From Xenorhabdus bovienii SS-2004 (GTDB taxonomy: Bacteria > Pseudomonadota > Gammaproteobacteria > Enterobacterales > Enterobacteriaceae), in the NCBI RefSeq assembly GCF_000027225.1, contig NC_013892.1:1860001-1924000 (forward strand): a stretch of 64,000 bases of DNA, written 5' to 3'. The notes beneath the pieces are model-generated. The model had not been told where the DNA came from, made no database searches, and worked only from the letters and a program-made list of their open reading frames with translations. Both the position numbers and the translations under genes were made by a program. Positions 38,199 through 53,100 of the stretch are shown in pieces; position 1 is the stretch's first letter, and the number at the start of each line of letters is the position of its first letter.

Positions 38199-41100
38199 CT
38201 ATCCGAACCAAACCGTAGACCTTGGGTTGTTCGCGTAATCCAATTTCTGCCATAGCCCAGTAACAAAGTGCTCAATCTGCGGGCTGGACAACATGGTCAT
38301 GTGATTACCGGGTACATGCATCGTGCTGAGTTGAGCGGCGTGTGTACTCCACAGAGCTTCGCGGGTTTTTGTTTCCTCCACATCTCCCTCTTCTGCGCTG
38401 ATCAGATGAACAAGACCCTCATAGCGGGCACGAGGTGTATAGCAAGTGTTCAGATTGGCCTGCATGACGCGGACGACACCTTGCAGCAGTGATATTGGTG
38501 TTTTGGCCAGAAAGAGACCTGCGTTTACCAGAGCACTAAGCAGGTATTGAAACTGTTCATTCGGAGTCAGATCGTCAAAATCCGGCTTCGTCAGCGGCAG
38601 GGGCCGATCCAATATCATATTGTAGATCTCAATCAGCTTCATTATCGTTTCGGTACGGTTGACTGACTTGGGAATACTGCCTTGCGGATCAGGTTCATCG
38701 GTATCGACGAGAATAAGGTCGGAGACTTGTTCCCCTTCTGCTTGCAGTTGCAAGGCCATCTCAAACGCGATCCAGCCACCGAAAGAATGACCCAGCAGGT
38801 GATAGGGACCGTGAGGTTGCGTTTGACGGATGATCTGGATATAGGCATGAGCAGCACCTTCGACACTGACATAGGGAAAATTGTGTTTGTCAGTCAGTCC
38901 CAGACCGCGTGTCTGCAAGGCGTAGACTGGAAGTTGCTGTGGGAGCGACAGCGCCAGCCCGAGAAGACTAGAGGCGCTGGCACCGGCACCGGGCATGCAA
39001 AATAGCGGCGGAACCGACCGAGACCCGCTTTGGATGATAACGCGCGGGTCATAGGGAGGAGCGGGCAGTAAGTGCTCGGTGAGTGAATCCACTATCTGGT
39101 TGAGCGAAGGGGGACGCATGATGGAGAAATGCGTTCCACCGATAGCGTGGAGTGTCGAATCAGTGCCGACGATATTACGCCAACCGTGCCAAATTTCCCC
39201 GTTGAGTGCCTCATCCGCGGTATACAGGTGGATGGGCAGGGGGGATTTTGGCGCGATATAGTCTTGACCCAGTTGTGTAATGATCTCGGCGGTGTATAGG
39301 CGAAGGAGGATATCCTCGCGTGTGATACTGGCCGGCAGCCATTGGTGTTCAATACAGCGGTCAAGAATTTGGTTCACATCGCTGAGATCGTGCAGTTCTT
39401 CTAATACCTGCTCGTCACTCGTGCCGATTTGAGCACGCAGTGAGTCAATGATTATCTCAATTCGTTTTGCTTCCTTGTCTATCGGCTGGTCGGTGGAGAT
39501 TTGTAGCCCATTTATGGAATTATAGGAATCGATCATACCGAGAAATCCTACCGTTTCGCCGCAGCTCATGAATTGTTGCGCCATCTCATAGGCGATCAAA
39601 CCACCAATTGACCATCCGGCAAGGTGATAGGGGCCTTGCGGCTGAACGCGACGAATAGCCTGAATATGGCAGGCCGCGAGCGCTTCAAGCGACGCAGGAG
39701 GATGCTCCAGCGTGTGGATACCAAGAGCCTGTAATGCATAGACAGGAAGCTCAGATGGCAGTAAGGCTGCCAGTGGCGAATAGACCAGTGGATCGCCGGA
39801 AGTCTCGTGTATCAGGAACAAGGGTGGCAGGCCGCCTGTTGGGTTTAGCGGCACGGGATTCGCATCGAACGGAGACGTTGATTGGGCAAAACGCTCGCCA
39901 ATAGCTATTGCCAGATCACTCAATGTCGGATGCACGAACAAGACGGTCAGAGGAACCGCCATGTCTTGCTCCCGCATCCGGTTCAGCAACTGCACAGCGA
40001 GCAGTGAGTGACCGCCAAGCTCAAAGAAATGATCGTGACGGCCGACCCGCTCCAGTCCCAATAAGTCTTGCCAGATCTGCGCCAAGGTGGTTTCCGCCGC
40101 GCCGACTGGCGCTTGATAGCCACGCGCCACCACGGCGGACGAATCAGGGGCAGGGAGCGCCTGACGGTCAAGTTTGCCGTTGGGGGTGAGCGGGAAAGCG
40201 TCAAGTGTCATAAAGGCGCTGGGCAGCATATATTCGGCAAGGTGTCGGGCGAGTTGCTGACGCAGCTCGGCGGGAACCAGTTCAACGCTGGCCTGAGGCC
40301 GTACATAGGCGACCAGACGTTTCTGGCTCGGCTCATCTTCGCGCGCCAATACCACCGCTTCGCGCACGCCGTGGCATTGCATCAGTTGCGCCTCGATCTC
40401 ACCGAGTTCAATACGGAAGCCGCGCAGTTTGACCTGAAAATCATTGCGGCCGAGGTATTCAATATTGCCGTCAGAAAGCCAGCGGCCGAGGTCGCCGGTC
40501 TTGTACATACGGGCATCTGGTGCCGAGGAGAACGGATCGATGAGGAAGCGTTCGGTGGTCAGTTCGGGTCGGTTCAGATAACCGCGAGCCACACCGGCAC
40601 CGGCGATATGGATTTCGCCGGCGACACCAAGAGGCACGGGCTGACCATGTGGGTTGAGGATATAGATCTGTGTGTTAGCTATCGGGCGGCCGATATGACT
40701 GACAAAGCCCTCCGTCCGGTTCATCCGTATCCAGGTTGAATAAGTTGTTGTCTCAGAGGGACCATACAGATTGCACACATTCTGTACGGATGAGTGGGCA
40801 AATAAATGCTCAACGACCTGTGGTTTCAATGCTTCACCGGCCAAATTGACCGTCCGGGCAGTGAGGGGAATCGCATTGGCTTCGATCAAATGTGCGATGG
40901 CCGACGGCACAGTGTTGATCAGGCTGACCGGTTGTTCGGTAGTGACCAGTGACAACGCATCAGGGACGAGATGAACCGTGCCGCCAGAGACGAGGGGCGC
41001 AAAGCATTCGTATACCGCCAAATCAAAATTAAGCGAAGTAGCGAAAAGGGTATTCGCCAATTCCTCTGGGCTGAAAGTCCGCTGCGCCCAGATGAGGAAA

Positions 41101-44100
41101 TTCACCGTATTACAGTGGGCGATCGTCACCCCTTTGGGTAGGCCGGTAGAACCGGAAGTGTAGATCACATACGCCAGATGGCGTGACGTCAGCCCCAACG
41201 TCTGCGGTTCCGGATTATGGATGGGTTGTGCTGCCATAACCGGTTCTTGGGCGTCGAGCACCACCGTAGGCACGGGGCTGACCAGCATGTTAACCCATGC
41301 CGTCTGGGTCAGTAAGGCCACGGGTGCCGCGTCATTGAGCATATACGCCAGTCGTTCAGTCGGATACGCCGGATCGAGCGGCACATAGGCACCGCCCGCC
41401 TTGAGAATAGCGAGCAGGCCGACCACCATCTCAGGGCTACGTGTCAGACAAATTGCCACCCGATCGTCCGGACGTACCCCCAGCGCGATCAGATGATGAG
41501 CCAGACGATTGGCGCGGTGGTTCAGTTCGCCATAGCTGAGTGCTTGCTCCCCGCATACCACGGCGGTGGCATCGGGGTTATACGCCGCCTGAACCTCGAA
41601 CAGTTGGTGGATCAGGGCATCCTGCGGGAAGTCCGCCTGAGTCGCGTTGAAGTTCACCAGCAGTTGCTGGCGTTCGTCTTCGGGCAACACGTCCAAATCC
41701 AGTGCAGGCGTGTCTGGCGCTTCAACCAATATTGATATCAATTGCTCTATCGCTCTTGTGAGATAGGTATTTATTCTATTGGGATCAATGTTATTGACGG
41801 TTTGAGCTGATAACACAAAATATTCACCATCATCGTCAATGGACATTTCAAATGGGTAATTGGTACGTTCGCAGCTATCTAAACTTGCCAGACCAAACAG
41901 ATCCAGACTAGGTGTACGGGTATTTTTGTCATTACCATGCCGGAAATTGAGCAGGGCACTGAACAGGGATATGCCACCGAGTCCACTGCAACGCTGTGCA
42001 AGCGACAATGGGGTCTGTTCGTAGAGCAGCAGGCTGGCACAGGCGTCATTCGTCATTTTGACGAGTTCATCCACGCTGCTTCCTTTTAGCTTCAGTCTCA
42101 AGGGCAGGGTATTGATGAACATGCCTAAAGCGCGAGCACTCCCATCAACTCCCGACATGCGGCCTGACAATACGGTGCCAAATACAATGTCATCGCGTCC
42201 ACTCGTGCGTGCGATGACGAGCGCCCAAGCTGCGTGGAACAAAATTGCGGGGTTAGTGCCGAAGCGGCGCGCTGTTTTACGGATTGCTTGTGAGAGTTCA
42301 ACATCAAGAACCTTTCGTGCCGCCGCGTTATGTTCGCCATTCCCCTGAACATCCGCCAGGCCAAAAGGTGCGGTGGCCTCGTCGATATCTGCCAGGAATG
42401 TCCGGAAGAAGGCTTCCGCTTCCTGAGTTTTACCTTCCTGACGTGCGTAGGCGACAAAGTTACGATAAGGAACGGATGGCTGCAAATCCGCGCCAAGTCC
42501 CATCAGGAAAGCGGTCGTTTCTGCGAGCAAACACCGGAGTGAGAGGTTATCGTCGATGATGTGATGCAACTGGAACAAGACGTACAACTTGGCTGAATGT
42601 GGTTCGGTGGCGACTTGCAAACGTATCAGAGGAGCATGGGACAAATCCATGTGCTGATGTGACAGTGCCATGCGCGCTTGCATGCTGGCAACCACGTCAC
42701 TATCGTCATCGAATGTCAGGACATTGACCGGCAATGGTGCGTGTCGATGTACCACTTGAACAGGTTGGGATAACCCGAGCCAGTGGATAGATGTACGCAG
42801 GATATCATGCCGATCGATGACGGCTTGTAATGCCGCAATGAATGCGTCGAGTTTTGTCTGGTTTTCGACGCTCAACAACGACGATATAACGTATGGATCT
42901 CTGTTCGGCTGAAGCAGGTGATGGAACAGGATACCTTCCTGTAGCGGCGCGAGCGGATAGATATCCTGCACATGGGTCACTCCGCCGGGGATCGCGTCAG
43001 CGATGGCATCAATTTCAGCCTGAGACAGCGAGACCAGAGGCAGCATATCGGGCGTGAGGGCGGTGCAGTCTTCGGGGATGCGATTGGGCGGTACCACGAA
43101 GGTGTCGGCACCACTCTGGGACTTCAGGATAGCTTGCGCCATATCGGTGAGTACAGGCACGGAGAACACGCTGCGAACGTCGAGCTGCCAACCAAGGCCA
43201 CGCAGCCGCTCAATCAGACTGACAATCATCAGCGAATGGCCACCCAGTTCAAAGAAATGGTCGTGACGGCCGATCCGTTCCAGTCCCAACAGATTTTGCC
43301 AGATTTGCGCCAGTGCGGTTTCCACCTCACCGACCGGGGCTTCATAGCCGCGCGTCACCACGGCGGACGCATCGGGCGCGGGGAGCGCCTGACGGTCGAG
43401 TTTGCCGTTGGGGGTGAGCGGGAAAGCATCGAGCGTCATAAAAGCGCTGGGCAGCATGTACTCGGCAAGATGTTGGGTAAGCTGTTGATGTAGTTCGGCG
43501 GGAACCAGTTCAACGCCGTCCTGAGGCCGCAGATAGGCGACCAGACGTTTCTGTCCCGGCTCGTCTTCGCGTGCCAGCACTACGGCTTCCCGTACGCCGG
43601 GGCACTGCACCAATTGGGTTTCGATCTCACCGGGTTCGATACGGAAGCCGCGCAGTTTGACCTGAAAGTCATTGCGGCCGAGATACTCGAGATGGCCGTC
43701 GGGGAGCCAGCGGCCGAGGTCGCCGGTCTTATACATACGGGCGTCCGGATCGGAGGAGAACGGATCGGCAAGGAAACGTTCCGCAGTCAGTTCAGGACGG
43801 TTCAGGTAGCCACGCGCGACACCGGCACCGGTAATATAGATTTCGCCGGTCACACCGAGAGGAACGGGTTGGCCGTGGGTGCCGAGGATATATGCCCGCA
43901 GATCAGGTAGCGGCTGGCCGATCAAACTGCCACGTCCCAGAGTGATGTCGGATTCCGTGAGTTCACGATAAGTGGCATGCACGGTGATCTCGGTGATGCC
44001 GTACATATTGACCAGACGGGTCTGTCGGGTGGGGTTACGGGCGACCCACGGGGCAAGCGTATGCAATTCCAGCGCTTCCCCCCCGAAGATAATACAGCGC

Positions 44101-47100
44101 AGGGAATGCGGCGTGGCATTCTGGGCAGAAATCAACGGGCGAAAAGCACTGGGCGTTTGATTCAGTACGGTGACTCGCTCACGGCATAGCAGTGCATAGA
44201 AAGCCTGCGGTGAACGGAGACAGTCAGTCGGTACAACGATCAGCCGGCCACCATGAGACAAGGCACCCCAGAGTTCCCACACCGAGAAATCGAAAGCAAA
44301 GGAATGAAACAGGGTCCACACATCATTGCCACCAAACCGGAAACGTTCTTGGGTGGCGGCTAACAGGCGGGTGACATGGGCATGTTCAACCATCACCCCC
44401 TTGGGTAATCCGGTGGAGCCGGAGGTGTAGATGACATACGCCAGATGGCGTGATGTCAGCCCCAGTGCCTGTGTATCCGGATTGTGATCCGGTTGCGCCA
44501 TCAGGGACGCATCCTGAGCATCGAATACGATTGTGGGCAGGAGAGCAGGGAAGTAGCTGGTCAGCATGTCGACCTGTGTTGTCTGGGTCAGCAAAGCTAC
44601 TGGTGTCGCATCATGCAGCATGTAAGCCAGCCGCTCGGCCGGATAAGCCGGATCGAGCGGTACATAGGCGCCGCCTGCCTTAAGAATAGCGAGCAAACCG
44701 ACCACCAGCTCCGGACCGCGTTCGACGCAAATTGCCACCCGATCGTCCGGACGCACCCCCAGCGTAATCAAGCGATGAGCGAGACGATTGGCGCGGCGGT
44801 TCAGTTCACCATAGCTGAGTGTCTGGTTCTCAAACACCACGGCGGTGGCATCGGGAGAATGTGCCGCCTGAGTCTCGAACCGCTGATGGATCAAGGCGCT
44901 CTGCGGGAAGTCTACTTGGATGGCATTGAAGCCGGTCAGCAACTGTTGCCGCTCTGATGCCGGCAAGATGGGCACTTGCAGGATAGGCTGTTGCGGATCG
45001 CTGGCCAGCGCCTTGACCAAACCGCTGAGGGCGGTGGCCAGATAAGTGGTCACGCGAGCCGGATCGATACTCGTCACAGTCTGGGCAGTCAGGCGGAAAC
45101 CGACCCCCTGATCATCCACCGAGAGGGTAACCGGATAGTTGGTTCGCCCTTCGGTTGCCACGATGCGCATGCCTGCCCAAATCGTATCAAGCGCGCCGGC
45201 TTCGTCAGCTTGACTATGACGGTAATTGAGCAAGGCACTGAACAGTGGCATCGGTTGAGCCACACCACTACAGCGCTGCGCCAGCGCCAACGGAGCCTGT
45301 TCGTGCTCTAGCAACATTGTGAGGCTGCGGTAGGTGGCCTGAACCGCTTCCTGTACGCTGCAATCGGCCAGAGAGATCCGCATCGGCAGCGTATTGATAA
45401 ACATCCCCAGAACTCGGTCGGCACCCGCGCCTCCTTGCAGGCGACCCAGCAGCACGGAGCCAAAGATCACATCGTCGCGGCTGCTGGTTTGTGCCAGCAC
45501 TTGCCCCCAGGCGAGATGGAACAGCACACTTGGACTGACTCCCAGACGGCGAGCCTGAGCGCGGATAGCCTCAGCTAAATTGGGGGGGAGCAAGAGACGG
45601 GCTTCGGTGACAGGCTCACCGTCGCCCTGCACTTTGAGCACACCGAATGGTGCTGTCGGTTCGTCGACATCAGCGAGTTGGGAGAGGAAGTAAGCCTCAT
45701 GCACTGTGTCCGGCACGCTCAGGATCTGGGCGATAAAGTCTCGGTAGGGCAGCGCGGCGGGTAGTTTTTGGGCATGTCCCTGCAACAGCAGGGCAATTTC
45801 GGCAAAAATCAGCGCCAGCGTCATTTGGTCGCTGACCAGATGATGGAAACGCAGCGCCAGCAACCACTCATCCTGTGCCGGATCGTGGGCAATGTCGGCG
45901 GCAAACAGTGGCGCGCGGTTCAGGTCGAGACGGTGCTGGTGTGGATCAGTATGAGCCCGTAACTGAGCCGGGACGTCGTCTGCTGTGGTTGGGGTAAAGT
46001 GATTGACCCACAGCGGTGCCTGACGCCAGACCACCTGAACCGGCTCTGTCAGTCCTTGCCAACAGGCGGCGGTACGCAGGATATCGTGGCGGTCGATGAC
46101 TTGTTGCAGCGCGGCCAGAAAAGCATCGAGATGCTGGCGGGTCTCGAAGGCAAGCAGGGTCTGTAACAGATAGGCATCGCCTTGTGTCTGTAGCAGGTGA
46201 TGGAACAGAATACCTTCCTGCAACGGCGCCAACGGATAGATATCCTGCACATTGCTCGCTCCGCCGGGGATCATGCTGACGATAACATCAATCTCAGCCT
46301 GAGACAGCGAAACCAGAGCCAGCATATCGGGCGTGAGGGCAGTGCAGCCTGCGGGGATACGGTTAGGCGGCACCACGAAGGCGTCGGCAGCGTCCTGATG
46401 TATCAGGATGGTTTGCGCCAGTTCGGCAAGGACGGGGGCGGCAAATACGCTGCGGACGTCGAGCCGCCAGCCGAAGCCACGCAGCCGCCCGATCAAACTG
46501 ACGATCATCAGCGAATGTCCACCGAGTTCAAAGAAATGATCGTGACGGCCGACCCGTTCCAGCCCCAGCAGGTTTTGCCAGATCTGGGCGAGAGCATTTT
46601 CTACCTCTCCTACTGGCGCTTCATAATTACGTGTCACCACGGCGGACGGGTCAGGTGCGGGAAGCGCCTGACGGTCAAGTTTGCCGTTCTGGGTGAGTGG
46701 GAAAGCCTTAAGCGTCATAAAGGCACTCGGCAGCATATATTCGGCGAGCTGCCGGGAGAGTTGCAGACGCAACTCGGCCGGAACCAACTCAACACCGGTC
46801 TGGGGCAGCAGATAAGCGACCAGACGCTTGTGACCCGGCTCGTCTTCGCGCGCCAGCACCACCGCTTCGCATACGCCGTGGCATTGTACTAATTTGGCTT
46901 CGATCTCGCCGAGTTCGATACGGAAACCCCGCAGTTTGACCTGAAAATCGTTGCGGCCGAGATATTCGATATGGCCGTCGGGAAGCCAACGGCCAAGGTC
47001 GCCGGTCTTGTACATACGAGCGTCCGGATCGGAGGAGAACGGATCGGCAAGGAAACGTTCGGCAGTCAGTTCAGGGCGGTTCAGGTAGCCGCGGGCAACG

Positions 47101-50100
47101 CCGGCACCGGCGATATGGATTTCGCCAGTGACGCCCAGAGGAACAGGTTGGCCGTGGGGATCGAGGATATAGCTTTGGGTATTGGCGATGGGTCTGCCGA
47201 TGACTGAAACATCCGGCACGCCGACCGTAGCAGAATATTCATACCAGGTCGCATCACCATTGATTTCGGACGAACCGTAGAAATTCAGCAGATGAATACA
47301 AGGGTAATCCGTTACGACCTGCCGCGCGAGTTCAGGCGCAAGTCGTTCTCCGCTGCAAATCAACGTCCTAATCGATTTCAGAGAATCGCCACTCCCCTCT
47401 ATCAGGAGTTTCAGCAGTGAAGGCACCACCACCATGTAGTTAACCTCGGCGCGGCGTAAACCTTCGCCGAAGCGCGTAAGATCTTTCACTTCATGGTTAT
47501 CGAAAACCACCAGTTTGCCACCGGCCAGTAATACACCAAGTGTCTCGGTCACTGAATCGACGAAGCTGATGCTGGTTTTCAGCGCCGCCACCAGTGGCGG
47601 TGTCACAATGTCGCGCACGAACCACAACAGCCGGTTACACAGGGCGTGATGGCTGCTCATCACCCCCTTGGGCTGGCCGGTCGAGCCTGAGGTATAGATC
47701 ACATACGCCAGATGGTGTGATGTCAGACCCAGCGTCTGCGCTTCTGGATTGTGGGTCGGCTGTGATTCCATAAACGGTTCTTGAGTATCGAGTACCACTG
47801 TAGGTATGGCGCTGTTCAGTGTGTCGACCCACGCCATCTGGGTAAGCAATACCACAGGTGCCGCGTCATCAAGCATATACGTCAGCCGTTCGGTCGGGTA
47901 GGCCGGATCGAGCGGCACATAGGCTCCGCCTGCCTTAAGGATAGCGAGCAAACCGACCACCATCTCCAGACTGCGTTCGACACAGATGGCTACCCGATCA
48001 TCCGGGCGTACACCCAGATTGATCAGATGATGAGCCAACTGATTGGCGCGGCGATTCAATTCGTCATAGCTGAGCGCCTGATCCCCGTACACCACGGCGG
48101 TATCGGTGGGATGCAGTGCTGCCTGAGTTTCGAACAGTGGGTGGATCAGGGTGTCCTGCGGCAAGTCTGTCTGGGTGGCGTTGAAGTTCACCAGTAGCTG
48201 TTGCCGCTCCGCAGGCGGTAACATCGGCAGACTGGCAATGGTTTGTGTCGTGTCGGCTGCCATTGCCACCAGCACATGAGTCAAATAGCCGACCATGCGC
48301 TCAACGGTTGCGGGGTCGAACAGGTCGGCGGCATATTCCAGATCACCGACCAGACCTGCCTCAGTTTCGGTCAACGACAACATCAGGTCAAAGTGAGCAC
48401 CATAGCGCACCTGTTCAACGGGAGTGAGCTGTAGGCCGGGTAACGACAAGTCTTGGCTCGGGGTATTATTTAAAGCCAGCATGACTTGGAAGACCGGGCT
48501 GTAGCTCAGGCTGCGGTCGGGCTGCAAGGCTTCTACCACTTGCTCGAAGGGCAGATCCTGATGAGCGTAGGCGGCGAGTGCTCGCTCACGAACCTGTGCG
48601 AGCAGATCGGACACACGAGGCGTATCACCCGGTGTGACACGCAGGGCCAGAGTATTGACAAAGAAGCCGATCAAACCCTCGAATTCTCTGTGCTGGCGGT
48701 TAGCGACCGGAGTGCCGACAACGATATCATCCTGACCACTGAGCCGGGCAAGAACGATGCCCCAGGCGGTCAATACGGTCATAAACAAGGTAGTGTTATG
48801 GCGCTGTCCGAGTCCCTTAAGCGATGCCAGCAACGTAGCATCAAGGTGGAGAGGCACCCGGCCACCGGCATAGCTCTGTACGGGTGGGCGTGGCCGATCG
48901 GTGGGAAGTGTCAGCAAAGCCGGGGCGCCTTGGAGCTGGCTGCTCCAGAAGTCGTGCTGTTCGGTGAGGATGGCTCCCTGCAACCCGTTACGCTGCCAGA
49001 CGGCATAGTCGGCGTACTGAATGGGCAGTGGCGGTAGCGGATCGCTGTGGCCGTCAAGGGCGGCACGGTAGAGGGCGACAAGTTCATGCACCAGCACACC
49101 GATGGACCAGCCGTCAGCGATGATGTGATGCTGGGTGAGCAGCAATACATGCTCCTCGTCCGTCAATTGCAGCAATTGACCACGGATCAGCGGCCCCCGG
49201 ATAAAGTCGAAGGGTGTCTGTGCTTCAAGGGCAGCGAGCTCGGTGACACGGTTGTTACGCACCGCTGAGTCTAACGGGCGCAGATCCTGACAGGATAGCG
49301 CAAAGCCGCTATCGGCGGGATCGATGTGCTGGCAGGGTTGGCCTTCGACCAGAATAAAGCGGGTGCGCAGACTCTCTTGCCGGGCAACCAGATGATCGAG
49401 TGCGGTGGTCAGCGCGTGACGGTTGAGTGAGCCAGTAAGACGCAGAGCTGCCGGAATATGGTAGGCCTGACTGGCAGCGGGATCGAGCTGCCCAAGGAAC
49501 CATAGCCGTTGCTGGGCGAAGGATAGCGGAAGCAACTGGCTGCGATCGGCCACGGGGATGATGACCTGAGTTGTCACGGAAGCGCCGGTGAGTGCGTGGG
49601 CCAGATCCGTCAGGATGGGCTGGGCAAAGAGTTGTTGTAGCGGCAATTCCCGCGCCAGATCTTGCCGTACACGCGCGGCGAGTTGGACGGCAAGCAGAGA
49701 ATGGCCGCCGAGTTCAAAGAAGTGGTCATGACGGCCGACCTGCTCCAGCCCCAGTAAGTCTTGCCAGATCTGGGCCAGAGCGGTTTCTATTCTTCCCTGT
49801 GGCGGCTCATAGCCGCGTATCACCACGGCAGACGAGTCGGGGACGGGGAGTGACTGACGGTCGAGTTTGCCGTTGGGGGTGAGCGGGAAGACGTCGAGCG
49901 TCATAAAAGCGCTGGGCAGCATATATTCGGCGAGGTGTTGAGAAAGTTGCTGACGCAGTTCGGCCGGAACCAGTTCAACACCGGTCTGGGGCAGCAGATA
50001 GGCGACCAGACGCTTGTAGCCAGGTTCGTCTTCACGTGCCAGAACCACCGCTTCGCGTACCCCGTGACATTGCACAAGACGAGCCTCTACCTCACCGGGC

Positions 50101-53100
50101 TCAATACGGAAGCCACGCAGTTTAACCTGATAATCATTGCGGCCGAGATAGTCGATGTTGCCATCGAAAAGCCAGCGGCCGAGGTCGCCGGTTTTATACA
50201 TACGCTCATCTGGATCGGCGGAGAACGTATCAGGAACGAAGCGCTCGGCGGTCAGTTCGGGGCGGTTCAGGTAGCCACGGGCGACACCGGCACCGGCAAT
50301 ATAGATTTCGCCGGCCACACCGAGGGGGACGGGCTGGTTGTGGCAATCAAGGATATAGATCCGGGTATTGGCGATCGGACGGCCGATGGGAATAGAGTGA
50401 GCAACATCGACGGGGGATGCAATACGATAGGTGGTGGCAAACGTCGTGGTTTCTGTCGGACCATAGCCGTTGATGAGATGTGCTGGCTGAGACTCAGCCA
50501 ATTGTGCACGTTGAATCTTTCTGGGATCGAGTACATCGCCACCGATGAGCAGGTAGCGTAGTCGCCCAAGCAGGGGGTTGAGATCGCTGAGATACTCATT
50601 GAACAAGCCGGCTGTTAGCCAAAGGGCAGTGACTTGCCCTTTGATCAGCGAATCGCAGAAACGTACCGGATCAAGCAGCACTGAGGGTGGAACCACATAC
50701 AGACGCCCGCCATTCAGCAGAGCAGACCAGATTTCCCACGTTGATGCGTCAAAGGCAATATTGGCACAATGGGCAATACAGTCATCGGAGCCAATATCGG
50801 CAAAACCATTATTGATGATGAGACGAAGGACATTCCGGTGTTCAACCATGACGCCTTTGGACAACCCGGTGGAGCCTGAAGTATAGATCACATATGCCAG
50901 ATGGCGTGACGTCAGCCCCAGTGTCTGCGGCTCCGGGTTGTGGGTCGGTTGTGCTGCCACAGCCGGTTCCTGAGCATCGAGTACTATTATAGGTACGGAC
51001 GTAGTCACGGGGCTGACCAGCGTGTCAACCCATGCCGTCTGAGTGAGTAAGACTACGGGTGCCGCGTCATCAAGCATATAAGCCAACCGTTCGGCCGGAT
51101 AGGCCGGATCGAGCGGGACATAAGCGCCGCCTGCCTTAAGAATCGCAAGTAAGCCGACTACCAGCTCCAAGCTGCGTTCCAGACAAATCGCCACCCGATC
51201 GTCCGGTCGTACACCCAGCGCGATCAGATGATGAGCCAGTTGGTTGGCGCGGCAGTTCAGTTCACCATAGCTGAGAGTCTGATCCTCAAACACCACTGCG
51301 GTGGCATCGGGTTTGTATGCCACCTGAGACTCGAACAGTTGGTGGATCAGGGCGTTTTGTGGGAAGTGCGTCTGGGTGGCGTTGAAGTTCACCAGCAGTT
51401 GTTGCCGCTCTGCCGGTGGCAGGATCGGCACATCTCGAATCAACTGTTGCGGATTGTGGGTCAAAGCATCGATCAGACCACTGATCGCCGTAGCCAGATA
51501 AGCGGTGACGCGGGTCGGATCGATACCCGTCACAGTCTGAGCAGTCAGATGGAAACCAGTTCCCAGATCATCGACTGACAGGGTGACCGGATAGTTGGTT
51601 CGCTCCTCTGTTGTTAAAATACGCATACCTGCCCAAGTCGTCTCAGCCGTATCTGCCTTGCCGGCCTGATTATGACGGTAATTGAGCAGGGTACTGAACA
51701 ACGGTATCGACTGCGCCATGCCGCTACAGCGTTGAGCCAGCGCCAATGGTGCCTGCTCGTGCTCCAATAGCATGGTCAGACTGCGGTAGGTCGCCTGTAC
51801 TACGGCCTGTACGCTGTGATCGGCCAGAGAGACCCGCACTGGCAGAGTATTGATGAACATTCCCAGTATTCGGTCAGCACCTGCGCCCCCTTGCAGACGA
51901 CCCAGCAGCACGGAGCCAAAGACCACATCATCGCGGCCGCTGGTCTGCGCCAGTACCTGAGCCCAGGCGACATGGAACAGTACGCCCGGACTGACCCCCA
52001 GACGACGAGCCTGAACGCGGATAGCCTCTGCTAAAGCAGGTACAAGCGGAAGACGGGCTTCGGTAACGGGTTCGCCGTCAGCCTGCACCTTGAGTACACC
52101 GAACGGCACCGTTGGTTCGTCGACGTCGGCGAGTTGATCGCGGAAGTAAGCCTCATGAACTGCGGTCGGTATGCTCAGGGTCTGAGCAATAAAATTGCGG
52201 TAGGGCAGTGCCGTGGTCAGCTTTTCGGCATGCCCCTGTAACAGCAGGGCAATCTCAGCAAAAATAAGCTCCAGCGTCATATGGTCGCTGACCAGATGGT
52301 GGAAACGCAGAGCGAGCAGCCATTCATCCTGTGCCGGATCATGGGCGATATCGGCGGCGAACAGCGGCGCACGGCTCAGGTCGAGGCGGTGTAAGCGTGG
52401 GTCAGTGTGAGCCCGTAGCTGAGCCGGAACATCGTCCGCCGTGTCTGGGGTAAAGTGATTGACCCACAGCGGTGCCTGACGCCAGACCACCTGAACCGGC
52501 TGCACTAATCCCTGCCAACAGGCGGCGGTACGCAGGATATCGTGGCGGTCGATGACCTGTTGCAGGGCGGCAAGGAAAGTATCAAGACGCTCACAGCTGT
52601 CAAAGGCGAGCAGGCTCTGTAGCAGATAGTCATCACCTTGTGTCTGTAGCAGGTGATGGAACAGGATACCCTCCTGTAACGGCGCCAGCGGATAGATATC
52701 CTGCACATTGGTTGCCCCTCCGGGGATCACGTCGGTGATGGCATCAATCTCAGCCTGAGACAGTGTGACCAGAGGCAGCATGTCGGGCGTAAGGGCGGTA
52801 CAGCCTTCGGGGATACGGTTAGTCGGCACCACGAAAGCGTCGGTGTCACTCCGGATGGTCTGTGCCATTTCGGCGAGGACGGGGGCGGCGAACACGCTGC
52901 GAACCTCAAGCCGCCAGCCGAGGCCGCGCAGTTCTTCGATCAGACTGACGATCATCAGCGAGTGGCCGCCGAGTTCAAAGAAATGGTCGTGGCGGCCGAC
53001 CTGTTCCAGCCCCAATAAGTTTTGCCAGATTTGCGCCAGAGCAGTTTCCATCTCACCGAGCGGGGCTTCATAGCCGCGCACCACTACGGCGGACGCGTCG

